From Sphingomonas crocodyli (lineage in GTDB: Bacteria; Pseudomonadota; Alphaproteobacteria; Sphingomonadales; Sphingomonadaceae), in NCBI RefSeq assembly GCF_004005865.1, contig NZ_SACN01000003.1, positions 186,001-250,000 on the forward strand: a DNA stretch of 64,000 nt. The letters run 5' to 3'. The notes beneath the pieces were generated by a model, which was not told where the DNA came from, ran no database searches, and saw only the letters and a program-made list of their open reading frames with translations. How positions within the stretch are numbered: the stretch's first letter is position 1; each line of letters begins with the position of its first letter. The translations under genes and the position numbers were made by a program. This document shows, piece by piece, positions 27,645 to 36,217 of the stretch.

Positions 27645-28808
27645 CTAGGTCAGAAGTTCGCGGAAGAACGCCCTGATGTCGTCGATCATCAGGTCCGGTA
27701 CCTCCATGGGCGCGAAATGCCCGCCCGTGTGGGCGACGTTCCAGCGCTGGAGATTGTAATAACGCTCGGCCCAGCGGCGCGGCTGCGGCATCACATCCTC
27801 GGCGAATTGCAGCACTCCCACCGGCGCCTCGACCACAGGCACGCGATCGTGGACCGGCCCCGCATTGCCGGGCCGCGCTTCGTAATAATAGCGGGCCGAA
27901 CTGACATAGGTTTCGGTGAGCCAGTACAGCATCACCGTATCCAGCAGATCGTCCTTGCTGAACACCGTCTCCAGCCCGTCACGGACATCTGCCCAGGCGT
28001 AACGCTTTTCAACCAGCCATGCGGCCAGGCCGACCGGTGAGTCATTCAGCGCGAAGGCCGGCGTCTGCGGGCGGGTGCGCTGGATCTGCATATAGCCGTT
28101 TCCGTCCTGCATGAACGTCTGCGTCTTCGCGCCCCAGGCATATTCGTGCGGCTCGAAATCCGACGGTTCGGGATAAGGCGGCTTGATCGGCGCGATGAAG
28201 TGGAGGTGTGCGCCGATCACGCGATCGGGATAGGCATGGCCCAGCATCGCCGAGATCATCGCGCCGAAATCCCCGCCCTGCGTCGCGAAGCGTTCGTAGC
28301 CGAGCCGGTCCATCAGCTTCACCCACAGATGCGCCGTCTCGAAGAAGTTGACGCCTGGCCGGTCGAGCGGGCTCGAAAAGGTGAAGCCGGGCAGCGACGG
28401 CACGATCACGTCGAACGCATCGGCCGGATCGCCACCCACTCCGGCGGGGTCGGCCAGCGGCCCGATGATCTCGCGCATGTCCCAGAACGTCCACGGCCAG
28501 CCGTGGTTTAGGATCAGCGGGGTCGGGTTTGAGCCCTTGCCCCTCACATGGATGAAATGGATCGGCACGCCGTCGATAGTGGTTCGGAACTGCGGCAGCG
28601 CGTTCATCTTCGCTTCTTGCGCGCGCCAGTCATAGGTGTTGAGCCAATAGTCAGTCAGCTCGCGCATATAGGCCAGGTTGGCGCCCGCCTGCCACGCGCC
28701 GTTGTCGCCAATCTCGCGCGGCCAGCGGGTGCGAAGCAGCCTTTCGCGCAGGTCGCCCAGTTGCGCGTCGGTCGCCGCGATCGTGAACGGCTCGATCCTG
28801 TCGTCCAT
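27645..28808 (-). CDS. Epoxide hydrolase 1 (alpha/beta fold, microsomal-type)
   Basis: 387 residues. The N-terminal EHN domain (FTIAATDAQLGDLRERLLRT) precedes the hydrolase core. The HGWP oxyanion motif is in LILNHGWPWTFWDMREIIGP, the nucleophile Asp in ATQGGDFGAMISAM, and the catalytic His in HTGGHFAPMEVPD. These are the features of the juvenile-hormone/microsomal epoxide hydrolase group, which opens epoxides to diols via an Asp-ester. It reads in the same direction as the BVMO and the TetR gene 31 bp upstream, so the TetR gene may lead a minus-strand operon TetR-EH-BVMO. Confidence 0.88.
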   Translation of the reverse strand: MDDRIEPFTIAATDAQLGDLRERLLRTRWPREIGDNGAWQAGANLAYMRELTDYWLNTYDWRAQEAKMNALPQFRTTIDGVPIHFIHVRGKGSNPTPLILNHGWPWTFWDMREIIGPLADPAGVGGDPADAFDVIVPSLPGFTFSSPLDRPGVNFFETAHLWVKLMDRLGYERFATQGGDFGAMISAMLGHAYPDRVIGAHLHFIAPIKPPYPEPSDFEPHEYAWGAKTQTFMQDGNGYMQIQRTRPQTPAFALNDSPVGLAAWLVEKRYAWADVRDGLETVFSKDDLLDTVMLYWLTETYVSSARYYYEARPGNAGPVHDRVPVVEAPVGVLQFAEDVMPQPRRWAERYYNLQRWNVAHTGGHFAPMEVPDLMIDDIRAFFRELLT

Positions 28809-28839
28809 CGTCCCCTCCTCCTCATTTTATTCTCGGTGG

Positions 28840-29484
28840 TCAGCGTTCCTCGCGCAGGAAGCGACCGAACAGCATCGTCGCCACGGCCAGCCGGTCACGC
28901 GATGTCTGATCGTCGCCATGCCGGGCGCGGTGGGTCAGGGCATGACCGAGTTCTGCCAGCGTCGCCTGCGCCCATGCCAGTCGGAAGCCTTCGCCCGGTT
29001 GCAGGGCGCGTTCGAAGGCGATGAACTGTTCGGCAAAGCACCGCATCATCGTCGCGCCGAACCGCGCGGTTGCCTGTGGTGTTCCCGGCTGCATGCCCAC
29101 CGCCATGATCAGCTCGGCAGGCGCCGGCTCGGACGTCACGAAGTCGGCGAAATCCGCGACCCAGGCGCCGATCTCCGTATCGGACGGCGCAGGCCCCGGC
29201 AGCCGCCGGATGACATCGCAGACGTCGATGACGTAGTTTTCGCCGATCGCCTCCAGGATCTGCTCCTTGTCCGCGAAGTGCGTGTAGAGCGTCGACCGCC
29301 GGATCTCGGCCGCATTGGCGATCTGGTCCATTGTCGCCGCCGCATACCCAACCGTCGCGAACAGCCTATTGGCAGCCTTGCAGATCTGCTCGCGCGTCAT
29401 AGCGCGCCGCGCCGCGCCGCGATCCTCGCCGCGCCGTGGCGCCCGTAAAAGCGCGGCTTTGCTGTCGGGACCGTCACCGCTCAT
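28840..29484 (-). CDS. TetR-family regulator of the BVMO/PF10118 divergon
   Basis: 214 residues. HTH: TREQICKAANRLFATVGYAA, then ATMDQIANAAEIRRSTLYTH and FADKEQILEAIGENYV, a canonical TetR N-terminus. The C-terminal ligand domain has a conserved TetR_C-like tail (LAELGHALTHRARHGDD). It is divergent from the PF10118 gene with 89 bp between. That gap holds a perfect 19-bp palindrome 19 bp upstream of this start. Autorepression plus control of the plus-strand gene is therefore very likely. Confidence 0.88.
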   Translation of the reverse strand: MSGDGPDSKAALLRAPRRGEDRGAARRAMTREQICKAANRLFATVGYAAATMDQIANAAEIRRSTLYTHFADKEQILEAIGENYVIDVCDVIRRLPGPAPSDTEIGAWVADFADFVTSEPAPAELIMAVGMQPGTPQATARFGATMMRCFAEQFIAFERALQPGEGFRLAWAQATLAELGHALTHRARHGDDQTSRDRLAVATMLFGRFLREER

Positions 29485-29502
29485 ATCGCACCCCTAACGA
29501 TA

Positions 29503-29521
29503 AATGGACATATTGTCCATT
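29503..29521. promoter_or_regulatory. Palindromic operator AATGGACA-TAT-TGTCCATT
   Basis: A perfect 8-bp inverted repeat with a 3-base centre between divergent TetR and PF10118 genes. The AT-rich stretch TATTGTATATAG right after it could be the -10 region of the plus-strand promoter, so a bound repressor would block both directions. Confidence 0.75.
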
Positions 29522-29573
29522 ATTGTATATAGATCGCGCCGACGCTGGATGGACTCGCCTGGGAGCGACCCCG

Positions 29574-30413
29574 ATGACCGATCTAAAACTGCGCAAGATC
29601 CCTTTCGTATTCGATGATGTGGCCTTCATCTGGAATCCCCAGGATCCGGGCTTTTCGGTGATGATGAACAAGATCTCGTTCCTCGCTGTCGGGTTTGAGA
29701 AGTATATCTGCCGCGCTGTGCAGGATGCCGAAGCGCGGATCACGGATCCGGCGGTGCTGGCGGAGGCCAAAGCCTTCCGTGCGCAGGAAAGCATCCATTC
29801 GCTTGCGCACAAGAAACATCTCAAGGCGCTGATTCGCCGCTATCCTGGCCTGCAGGAGACGCTCGACAAGGTCGTTGCCTCGTATGACGAGCTGTACGAA
29901 GCGCATCCGCTCGAATTCCACCTCGGCTATGTCGGCGGTCTCGAAAGTGTGTTCACGCCCTTTTTCAAGCTGCTGATCGATCACCGCGACAAGCTGTTCG
30001 CTGGAGGCGACACGCGCGTCGCCTCGCTGATGCTCTGGCATTTCTGCGAAGAGATCGAGCATCGCAGTTCGGGCCTGATCATCTACGATCATGTCGTTGG
30101 CCGCTATCTCTACCGCATTGCCAATTACCGCCGATATATGGCGCATTCGGGCGGGCTGTTCAAAATGATGGGCGAGGAATTCGTCCGCCATATCGACGAT
30201 GTCCCGGCCGATATCCTCCTGCGCAACAAGAGCGATCAGACGCTGCCGTTCAAGGCACGGATGCAGTCGCTGGCGGGCGTGCTCGCCGCGCAATTGCCCT
30301 GGCACGATCCGGTCCATGAGGCGCTGCCAGACTATTTCGCCGAATGGACCGGGCGCTATGATCGGGGCGAGGACATGACCCGCACTTATGGCGCGACATT
30401 GCAGGCTGCTTGA
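29574..30413 (+). CDS. PF10118 'metal-dependent hydrolase' with ferritin-like di-iron ligand pattern
   Basis: 279 residues, soluble and mostly helical. Family members are annotated as predicted metal-dependent hydrolases, but the visible ligand set is E42 (GFEKY), E72xxH75 (QESIH), E124 (GGLES) and E160xxH163 (EEIEH). That order, E-ExxH-E-ExxH on four helices, is the ferritin-like di-iron oxygenase arrangement. ATG 29574 follows GGGAG. The gene is divergent from a TetR repressor, with a palindromic operator between, and is followed by DoxX and epoxide hydrolase genes. I infer an oxidative role in the catabolic cluster. The family call is firm, the activity is not. Confidence 0.8.
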   Translation: MTDLKLRKIPFVFDDVAFIWNPQDPGFSVMMNKISFLAVGFEKYICRAVQDAEARITDPAVLAEAKAFRAQESIHSLAHKKHLKALIRRYPGLQETLDKVVASYDELYEAHPLEFHLGYVGGLESVFTPFFKLLIDHRDKLFAGGDTRVASLMLWHFCEEIEHRSSGLIIYDHVVGRYLYRIANYRRYMAHSGGLFKMMGEEFVRHIDDVPADILLRNKSDQTLPFKARMQSLAGVLAAQLPWHDPVHEALPDYFAEWTGRYDRGEDMTRTYGATLQAA

Positions 30414-30440
30414 ACACATTCAAATCGAGAGCTGTCTCCT

Positions 30441-30851
30441 ATGGACATCCGACCAGAGGGATCTTCGACGCGGGTACCCAATCTCGCGCGCATCACTATC
30501 GCGCCAATCTTCCTTTTCATCGGCATGATCCATTTGCTGCGCCCCGGGTTCTTTGCGGCGATGATGCCACCCTCGATACCTGCGCCGCACGCGGTGATCA
30601 TCGCGACCGGTCTCGCTGAATTAGCAGGTGCTATCGGATTGTTCCTGCCGCGTACCCGGTCGATCGCAGGGGTGATGCTCGCCCTCTACGCTGTTTGCGT
30701 TTACCCGGTGGACATCAATCACGCGGTGCACGACCTATCCACCGGGACGGGCGCGGGATGGCTTTACCACTATCCTCGCTTGTTCGCGCAGCCCTTGATC
30801 TGCTGGTGGGCGCTTGTTGCAGGAAAGGTGGGCTTCTCACTGCACCGATGA
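30441..30851 (+). CDS. DoxX-like small membrane protein
   Basis: 136 residues with four predicted membrane helices: ITIAPIFLFIGMIHLLRPGF, HAVIIATGLAELAGAIGLFL, SIAGVMLALYAVCVYPV and LFAQPLICWWALVAGKVGF. The layout and the PGFF and ELAGAIGL motifs fit the DoxX/DoxD-like family, whose biochemical role varies and is often unknown. It follows the PF10118 gene by 27 bp, so co-transcription is likely. No good ribosome site is seen before ATG 30441. Confidence 0.7.
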   Translation: MDIRPEGSSTRVPNLARITIAPIFLFIGMIHLLRPGFFAAMMPPSIPAPHAVIIATGLAELAGAIGLFLPRTRSIAGVMLALYAVCVYPVDINHAVHDLSTGTGAGWLYHYPRLFAQPLICWWALVAGKVGFSLHR

Positions 30852-30882
30852 GGCAGCAATGCGCCCTACATCGGTCCCTCAG
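30852..30882 (+). repeat. Dispersed intergenic repeat, copy F (partial)
   Basis: GAGGCAGCAATGCGCCCTAC then ATCGGTCCCTCAG, directly downstream of the DoxX-like gene stop. Confidence 0.5.
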
Positions 30883-31029
30883 CGAAGCGATTCTCTGTTC
30901 CAAGGACCGCCGTTCGTCGTGCCAATCGACCGCTTGAGTTGGCCGCGATCGATGTCGCGACAGCTCACGTGAGTTTTATAACAGCGCCGCCTCAGAAAGG
31001 CGGCGGCGCACTTTTCATAAGAGATCGAG

Positions 31030-32196
31030 ATGATGTCCCTGGTTCAACATGACGCGATCCAACCCTTGCGGCTTGCCGTGCCGCAACAGCAGCTCGACGA
31101 CCTCGCGGCACGGCTGGATATGACACGCTGGCCCGATCGCGAAACTGGCGAAGGCTGGTTCCAGGGGGTGCCGCTCGACGAGATGAAAGCGCTCTGCAAC
31201 CATTGGCGCCACCATTATGACTGGCGGCGGTGCGAAGCCGAGATCAATCGCCGAGGTTCGTCGACCACCACGATTGACGGCTTGGCGATCCATTTCCTCC
31301 ATATCCGCTCGGCCGAGCCCAGCGCGACGCCCCTCCTGCTCACCCACGGCTGGCCCGGATCGATCGTCGAGTTCCTCAAGGTAATCGACGCGCTCGCAGA
31401 TCCCGTGCGCCACGGCGGCGAGGCCGCGGACGCCTTTCACCTCGTGATCCCGAGCATCCCGGGATACGGTTTTTCCGACAAGCCGCGCGAGCGCGGCTGG
31501 AATATCGAGCGCATCGCGCGCGCCTGGGCGGTCCTTATGGAGCGGCTTGGTTATGCCGACTATATCGCTCAGGGCGGTGACTGGGGCGCGGGGATTTCGC
31601 AGGCGATGGGCGCGCAGGCGCCTGCCGGGCTCGCCGCGATCCATCTCAATCTGCCGCTCGGCTTCCCGAGCGAAGCCGAGCGCGGCGCGCTCGACCCGGC
31701 CGAGACCGCGGTCATAGCGCAATTCACCGACCATCAGCTCTACAACCGTGCCTATTCGGAGGTGCAGCGGACGAAGCCGCAGTCGCTCGGCTACGGTCTT
31801 GCCGACAGCCCGGTGGCGCAGGCGGCCTGGATCTACGAGAAATTTTTTCTGTGGACCGACTGCGGCGGCCATCCGACCCATGTGCTGCATTATGATGAAA
31901 TCCTCGACAACATCATGCTCTACTGGCTGACCAACAGCGGCACGAGCGCGGCGCGGCTCTATCATGAGAGTTCGACCAATTTCGCGGGCCACCAGGTCAC
32001 TATCCCGGTGGGCGTGTCGAGTTTCCCGAAAGAGATATTGCGCTCGACGCGCAAATGGACCGAGCGGCTCTATCCGCGCTTCGTCAGCTGGACCGAGCCG
32101 GCGCGCGGCGGCCATTTCGCGGCGTTCGAACAGCCTGACCTGTTCGTCGACGAGCTGCGCCGCTTCCGCACCGCGCTGGCGACGCACCTGTCGTAA
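31030..32196 (+). CDS. Epoxide hydrolase 2 (microsomal-type)
   Basis: 388 residues. EHN domain (LRLAVPQQQLDDLAARLDMT), HGWP in LLLTHGWPGSIVEFLKVID, nucleophile Asp in AQGGDWGAGISQAMG, and catalytic His in ARGGHFAAFEQPDL. It is the same family as the gene at 27645 but clearly diverged (GGDWGA against GGDFGA), so this is an old paralogue rather than a recent duplication. It begins 178 bp after the DoxX-like gene and 17 bp before the DUF2147 gene. Confidence 0.9.
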   Translation: MMSLVQHDAIQPLRLAVPQQQLDDLAARLDMTRWPDRETGEGWFQGVPLDEMKALCNHWRHHYDWRRCEAEINRRGSSTTTIDGLAIHFLHIRSAEPSATPLLLTHGWPGSIVEFLKVIDALADPVRHGGEAADAFHLVIPSIPGYGFSDKPRERGWNIERIARAWAVLMERLGYADYIAQGGDWGAGISQAMGAQAPAGLAAIHLNLPLGFPSEAERGALDPAETAVIAQFTDHQLYNRAYSEVQRTKPQSLGYGLADSPVAQAAWIYEKFFLWTDCGGHPTHVLHYDEILDNIMLYWLTNSGTSAARLYHESSTNFAGHQVTIPVGVSSFPKEILRSTRKWTERLYPRFVSWTEPARGGHFAAFEQPDLFVDELRRFRTALATHLS

Positions 32197-32213
32197 CCTT
32201 CCCGTATCAGGAG

Positions 32214-32645
32214 ATGATCTTGAGACACTTCACCGTGACGATCGCCCTTTGCCTCGCCGCTGCGCCGCTGGCCGCCGCGACGTCCGCGCCAAAGCCGATC
32301 ATGGGCGACTGGATCACCGACGGCGGTAAATCGATTGTGCGGATCCAAGGCTGCGGCGCCAACATGTGCGGGCGCATCGTCAAGATCCTGAAACCCGATC
32401 CGGCGGCGCCCAAGACTGACACCAACAATCCCGATCCGGCGCTGCGCGCCCGGCCGCTGGCAGCGCTTCAGATCCTGACCGATTTCGTCCCCGATAGCGC
32501 GAAGTGGATCGGCTCGATCTACGATCCCCGATCGGGTCGGACCTACAAGAGCAAGGCGAGCCTGCTCCCCGACAACACGCTCCAGGTCGAAGGCTGCATC
32601 GCCTTCTTCTGTCAGGGCCAGGTCTGGACCCGCGCCCCCTCATGA
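32214..32645 (+). CDS. DUF2147 exported protein
   Basis: 143 residues with a signal peptide (FTVTIALCLAAAPLAAAT) and the DUF2147 core: MGDWITDGGKSIVRI, the CGANMCGRIVKIL motif, WIGSIYDPRSGRTYKSKASL and the closing VEGCIAFFCQGQVWTR. The two cysteine pairs may form disulphides in the periplasm. Family function is unknown. It is probably transcribed with epoxide hydrolase 2. Confidence 0.85.
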   Translation: MILRHFTVTIALCLAAAPLAAATSAPKPIMGDWITDGGKSIVRIQGCGANMCGRIVKILKPDPAAPKTDTNNPDPALRARPLAALQILTDFVPDSAKWIGSIYDPRSGRTYKSKASLLPDNTLQVEGCIAFFCQGQVWTRAPS

Positions 32646-33447
32646 TGAGCGCGATGTTACGGCGCGATCTCCGCGCAAATGGCCGGGATAGTCGAGCGCA
32701 ACGTCGGCATTAGGTCGCCGCAAAGGCAATGCGGGTGTAAGTGGTGGCATCACCTGAGATGCCGCCCGACATCGTATGGCTGCTGCTGATGGGGGGCTCC
32801 CCCAATCGATGGTGCAAAGCGGCAGCTACGCGCCCCATATCGGTCGTTCGATTGCCGCTCTAGCCCGCCTGAAAGCAGACATTCGAGATCGTTGATTTCG
32901 CGCTCGCTGGCCCGACTACCAAATTATCGATCCTTGGAATGCGACAGTGCGCGCAGCTTGCGCATCCGCGAGGTTGAGTTCGGAGACAGTGCGCGAACGT
33001 TCGATGTCCTTTCTTCCGAAGGAAAGATCATCGAGCGATCCTGCGCTGTTTGGTTTCCTCGCTGCGCATCGGCGCTTTCCGCCGGAGCATAGATACCTAG
33101 CTCCCGACGCAGCCGGCCAATCCGGTCCAATTTCCGCACAGGCATGGTCGCTGCTTCCTCATGGAGAAATCGTGGCGATCTGCCAGCGGTCACATTCTGA
33201 GCACTTACCTCCTAGAATATTGAGAGTCTGCGACCGCAAATCAGGAACAGAAATATTCCCTCACTTTTAATCTGAAAGGACGCGAGCCCGTCGGAGGGTT
33301 GAGTATCGGAGTTAGTCGCCTACGGGCCTGATCCATCACGCTTGACAACTTTTCCCGCCACAGCATGATGGCCGGCAATGGGGGTGGCGATCCCCCCACG
33401 AGGCGTCAGCCGAAGCATCGCGTCCCGATTGTCATCAAGGACGCCTT
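32646..33447. other. Gene-free region before the chromate operon
   Basis: About 800 bp without a supported gene. It contains the fullest dispersed repeat copy (32820-32886), a candidate -35 TTGACA at 33342-33347, and a GGGGG...CCCCC hairpin at 33380-33396 shortly before chrB. Weak open frames at 32924-33193 (minus) show no recognisable motif. Confidence 0.5.
32820..32886 (+). repeat. Dispersed intergenic repeat, copy G (fullest)
   Basis: GGCAGCTACGCGCCCCATAT, then CGGTCGTTCGATTGCCGCTC, then CCGCCTGAAAGCAGACATTC. It is used here as the reference copy; both end motifs are present. Confidence 0.6.
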
Positions 33448-34266
33448 ATGCCTGCCTATAACGCCATTGCGGCCAGCAAGCTCGACCGCCTCGTCGGCAC
33501 CCCTGCCGCCCCTTTGATCATCGATCTGCGCGATCAGCCGCGTGAGATCATCCCCGGATCGATCCCGCGATCCCCCGACAATGCGCTCGACTGGGCCGAT
33601 CCGGTCGATCAGCCGATCCTGCTGGTCGATGCCGACGGCGCCGGGCCGGCCGCCGCGGTCGCCGCCCTGCTGCGCAGCGACGGGCGGGCGGCTGAGATCC
33701 TCGACGGCGGGTTCGAAGCGTGGCGAAGTGCGGGCGGGATAACCGTCTGCCTCGATCACCTGCCGCCGCGCCACGACGATGGCGGCACATGGTGGGTGAC
33801 GCGCGCGCGGCCGAAGATCGATCGCATCGCTTGCCCCTGGCTGATCCGCCGCTTCGTCGATCCCCAGGCGCGCTTCCTCTACGTCTCGCCCGGCGACGTG
33901 CTGAGCGTTGCGGTGTCGCAGGGGGCGGAGCCGTTCGACCTGTCCGACGACCGTGTTTTCTGGAGCCACCGCGACGGGCGCTGCACCTTCGACCTGATGA
34001 TCGAGGCGTTCGGGCTCGACACGCATGAGCCGCTGACCCGGCTCGCCGCGATCGTGCGCGGGGCGGACACCGACACACTCGATATCGCGCCCGAGGCGGC
34101 GGGACTGCTCGCCATCTCGCTGGGCCTGTCGCGCAGCTTCAGCGACGATCATGCGCAGCTCGAAGCGGGCATGGCCGTCTATGACGCGCTCTACCGCTGG
34201 TCCCGCGATGCGCAGGGCGAAAAGCACGACTGGACATCGCACCAGCCCGCCCGCGCGCGTTCGTAA
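33448..34266 (+). CDS. chrB: Rhodanese-ChrB fusion, chromate resistance protein
   Basis: 272 residues. Residues 1-100 form a rhodanese-like domain (LIIDLRDQPREIIPGSIPRS) without an obvious active-site Cys at the usual loop, where the sequence runs VDADGAGPAAAV. Residues 110-260 are the ChrB C-terminal domain (WVTRARPKIDRIACPWLIRR, FDLMIEAFGL, LAAIVRGADTD). ChrB proteins sense or help resist chromate and act with ChrA. It lies 9 bp upstream of chrA. The rhodanese-plus-ChrB architecture is known from family annotation, so it is not unusual in itself. Confidence 0.85.
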   Translation: MPAYNAIAASKLDRLVGTPAAPLIIDLRDQPREIIPGSIPRSPDNALDWADPVDQPILLVDADGAGPAAAVAALLRSDGRAAEILDGGFEAWRSAGGITVCLDHLPPRHDDGGTWWVTRARPKIDRIACPWLIRRFVDPQARFLYVSPGDVLSVAVSQGAEPFDLSDDRVFWSHRDGRCTFDLMIEAFGLDTHEPLTRLAAIVRGADTDTLDIAPEAAGLLAISLGLSRSFSDDHAQLEAGMAVYDALYRWSRDAQGEKHDWTSHQPARARS

Positions 34267-34275
34267 GGGGCGGTC

Positions 34276-35679
34276 ATGGCTGACATCGAAAGGGGCGCCA
34301 CCGCGCCCGCACGCCCCGCGCCGGTGACGTGGGGCCAAGCCTTCTGGGTCTGGCTGCGGATCGCCCTGCTCTCCTTCGGCGGCCCCGCCGGGCAGATCGC
34401 GGTTATGCACCGCATCCTGGTCGAGGAGAAACGCTGGATCGGGGAGCATCGCTTCCTCCATGCTCTCAATTACTGCATGCTCCTGCCCGGCCCGGAGGCG
34501 CAGCAGCTGGCGACCTATATCGGCTGGCTGATGCACCGGACGAAGGGCGGCGTGATCGCGGGCACCCTGTTCGTCCTGCCCGGCGCGATCGCGATCATGG
34601 CGCTGAGCTGGATCTACGTCCTTTTCGGGCAAATCGGCATCGTCTCGGCGCTGTTCTTCGGGCTGAAGGCGGCGGTTCTTGCGGTGGTGGTGCAGGCGGT
34701 CCTGCGGATCGGCGGTCGCGCGCTGAAGACGATGGCGTCGCGTATGCTCGCGGCGGCGGCCTTCGTCCTGATCTTCTTCGTCGGGGCACCCTTCCCGCTG
34801 ATCGTGCTGGGTGCGGGCCTGATCGGCTGGCTGGCGGGTCGACGGGGAGCAGGATTGTTCGCGGGCGGCAGCGGGCATGGTCCTGCGGGCGGCGAGATCG
34901 TGCCGGACGCCGAAACCCTGCTGGGCGAGGAATTGCCCGACCATGCCAATCCGTCGTGGCGCGAAACCGCACGGACCGCGATCGTCTGGCTCGCTTTGTG
35001 GCTGATCCCGGTCGCCGCGCTGATCGCGCTGCTCGGCCCCGACGACGTGTTTAGTCGGATCGCCACCTTCTTCTCGAAAATGGCGATGGTGACGTTCGGC
35101 GGCGCCTATGCGGTGCTGGCCTATGTCGCGCAGCAGGCGGTCGATCATTATGGCTGGCTGGGGCCGAAAGAGATGCTCGATGGCCTCGGCATGGCGGAGA
35201 CGACGCCAGGGCCGCTGATCATGGTGCTCCAGTTCGTAGGCTTCCTCGGCGCCTATCGCGATCCGGGCGCGCTGTCGCCGCTGGTGGCGGGGACGCTGGG
35301 CGGGTTACTGGCGACCTGGGTGACGTTCATGCCCTGCTTCGCTTGGATTTTCCTAGGCGCGCCCTTCGTCGAACGGTTGCGCGGCAATGCCGCCATCGCC
35401 GCCGCCCTCTCCGCGATCACGGCGGCAGTGGTCGGCGTGGTGCTGAACCTCGCCATGTGGTTCGCGCTGCATACGCTGTTCCGTGAGACCGCGCCGCTCG
35501 CACTGGGGCCGATCCGCTTCGACGCGCCGGTGCTGGAGAGCCTCGATCCCGCCGCCTTCGTCCTCTCGCTGGGTGCGCTCCATGCGATCTTCGTGCTGAG
35601 GTGGAGCGTGATCGCCACCCTTGCCGTCACGTCGGTCGCGGGCGTCGCGCTCCACTTTGTCGACTTGTTGAATATTTGA
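34276..35679 (+). CDS. chrA: Chromate transporter ChrA, long-chain (LCHR) type
   Basis: 467 residues with two homologous CHR halves and about ten to twelve membrane segments. Each half starts with the family signature, FGGPAGQIAVMHRILVEEKRW in the first half and FGGAYAVLAYVAQQAVDHYG in the second. The PGPEAQQLATYIG and TPGPLIMVLQFVGF motifs follow. It exports chromate from the cytoplasm by proton-driven transport. It is co-transcribed with chrB. The hydrophilic linker between halves (residues about 195-235) is expected. Confidence 0.92.
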   Translation: MADIERGATAPARPAPVTWGQAFWVWLRIALLSFGGPAGQIAVMHRILVEEKRWIGEHRFLHALNYCMLLPGPEAQQLATYIGWLMHRTKGGVIAGTLFVLPGAIAIMALSWIYVLFGQIGIVSALFFGLKAAVLAVVVQAVLRIGGRALKTMASRMLAAAAFVLIFFVGAPFPLIVLGAGLIGWLAGRRGAGLFAGGSGHGPAGGEIVPDAETLLGEELPDHANPSWRETARTAIVWLALWLIPVAALIALLGPDDVFSRIATFFSKMAMVTFGGAYAVLAYVAQQAVDHYGWLGPKEMLDGLGMAETTPGPLIMVLQFVGFLGAYRDPGALSPLVAGTLGGLLATWVTFMPCFAWIFLGAPFVERLRGNAAIAAALSAITAAVVGVVLNLAMWFALHTLFRETAPLALGPIRFDAPVLESLDPAAFVLSLGALHAIFVLRWSVIATLAVTSVAGVALHFVDLLNI

Positions 35680-35715
35680 AGGGAGTGAGGCGGCTATAGA
35701 CCGCCGGTCATGATG

Positions 35716-35792
35716 CAGGCAGCCTTGCGCCCCATTATCGGCCGTTTAGCCTGGCTCGGTGCGTGCTCAAAACCTGCCGTCCATTGATCTTA
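35716..35792 (+). repeat. Dispersed intergenic repeat, copy H
   Basis: AGGCAGCCTTGCGCCCCATT then ATCGGCCGTTTAGCCTGG, ending ACCTGCCGTCCATTG. It lies between chrA and arsR. Confidence 0.5.
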
Positions 35793-35877
35793 GGAAAAGC
35801 CGACATTGGTGAGCCGCTTACATCGGGATAAGTCGATGGCTCTTGCCCGCGGGCAACTAATCGGGCATTCCCGATCT

Positions 35878-36207
35878 ATGGATCAGGACTTGGCAATTGC
35901 TGCGCTCGCGGCTCTGGCACACTCAACCCGGCTCAACGCCTTCCGCTTGCTTGTTCGGCACGAGCCGGACGGTTTGCCGACAGGTGCGCTGGTCGAGGCA
36001 AGTGGGCTAACGCAAAGCACCTTCTCAACCCATCTTGCTGTGCTTGCTAAAGCCGGGCTGGTGATCGCCGAGCGGCAGGGCCGACAGCAGATCCAGCGCG
36101 CCAACATTGACATGCTTCGCGCCTTGATGACCTTCCTTGCCAAGGATTGCTGTCAGGGCCGCGCCGAACTCTGCGAGCCCTTGCTCGCCGACCTCGCCTG
36201 CTGCTGA
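35878..36207 (+). CDS. arsR: ArsR-family arsenic-responsive repressor
   Basis: About 109 residues from ATG 35878; ATG 35836 preceded by CGGGAT is an alternative. Winged-helix motifs: LAALAHSTRLNAFRLLVRHE, then GALVEASGLTQSTFSTHLAV and LAKAGLVIAERQGRQQ. The C-terminus is cysteine-rich (KDCCQGRAELCEPL...ACC), so arsenite sensing probably uses C-terminal cysteines, as in several non-E. coli ArsR types, rather than the N-terminal CVC site. It heads arsR-arsC-aqpS-arsH and should repress it. Confidence 0.88.
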   Translation: MDQDLAIAALAALAHSTRLNAFRLLVRHEPDGLPTGALVEASGLTQSTFSTHLAVLAKAGLVIAERQGRQQIQRANIDMLRALMTFLAKDCCQGRAELCEPLLADLACC

Positions 36208-36217
36208 AGGACCGGCC

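Noticed and set aside
33406..35148. 580-codon minus-strand open frame across chrB and chrA
   Set aside because: Spans two real genes on the opposite strand. Composition is Arg/Asp/Gln-rich noise.
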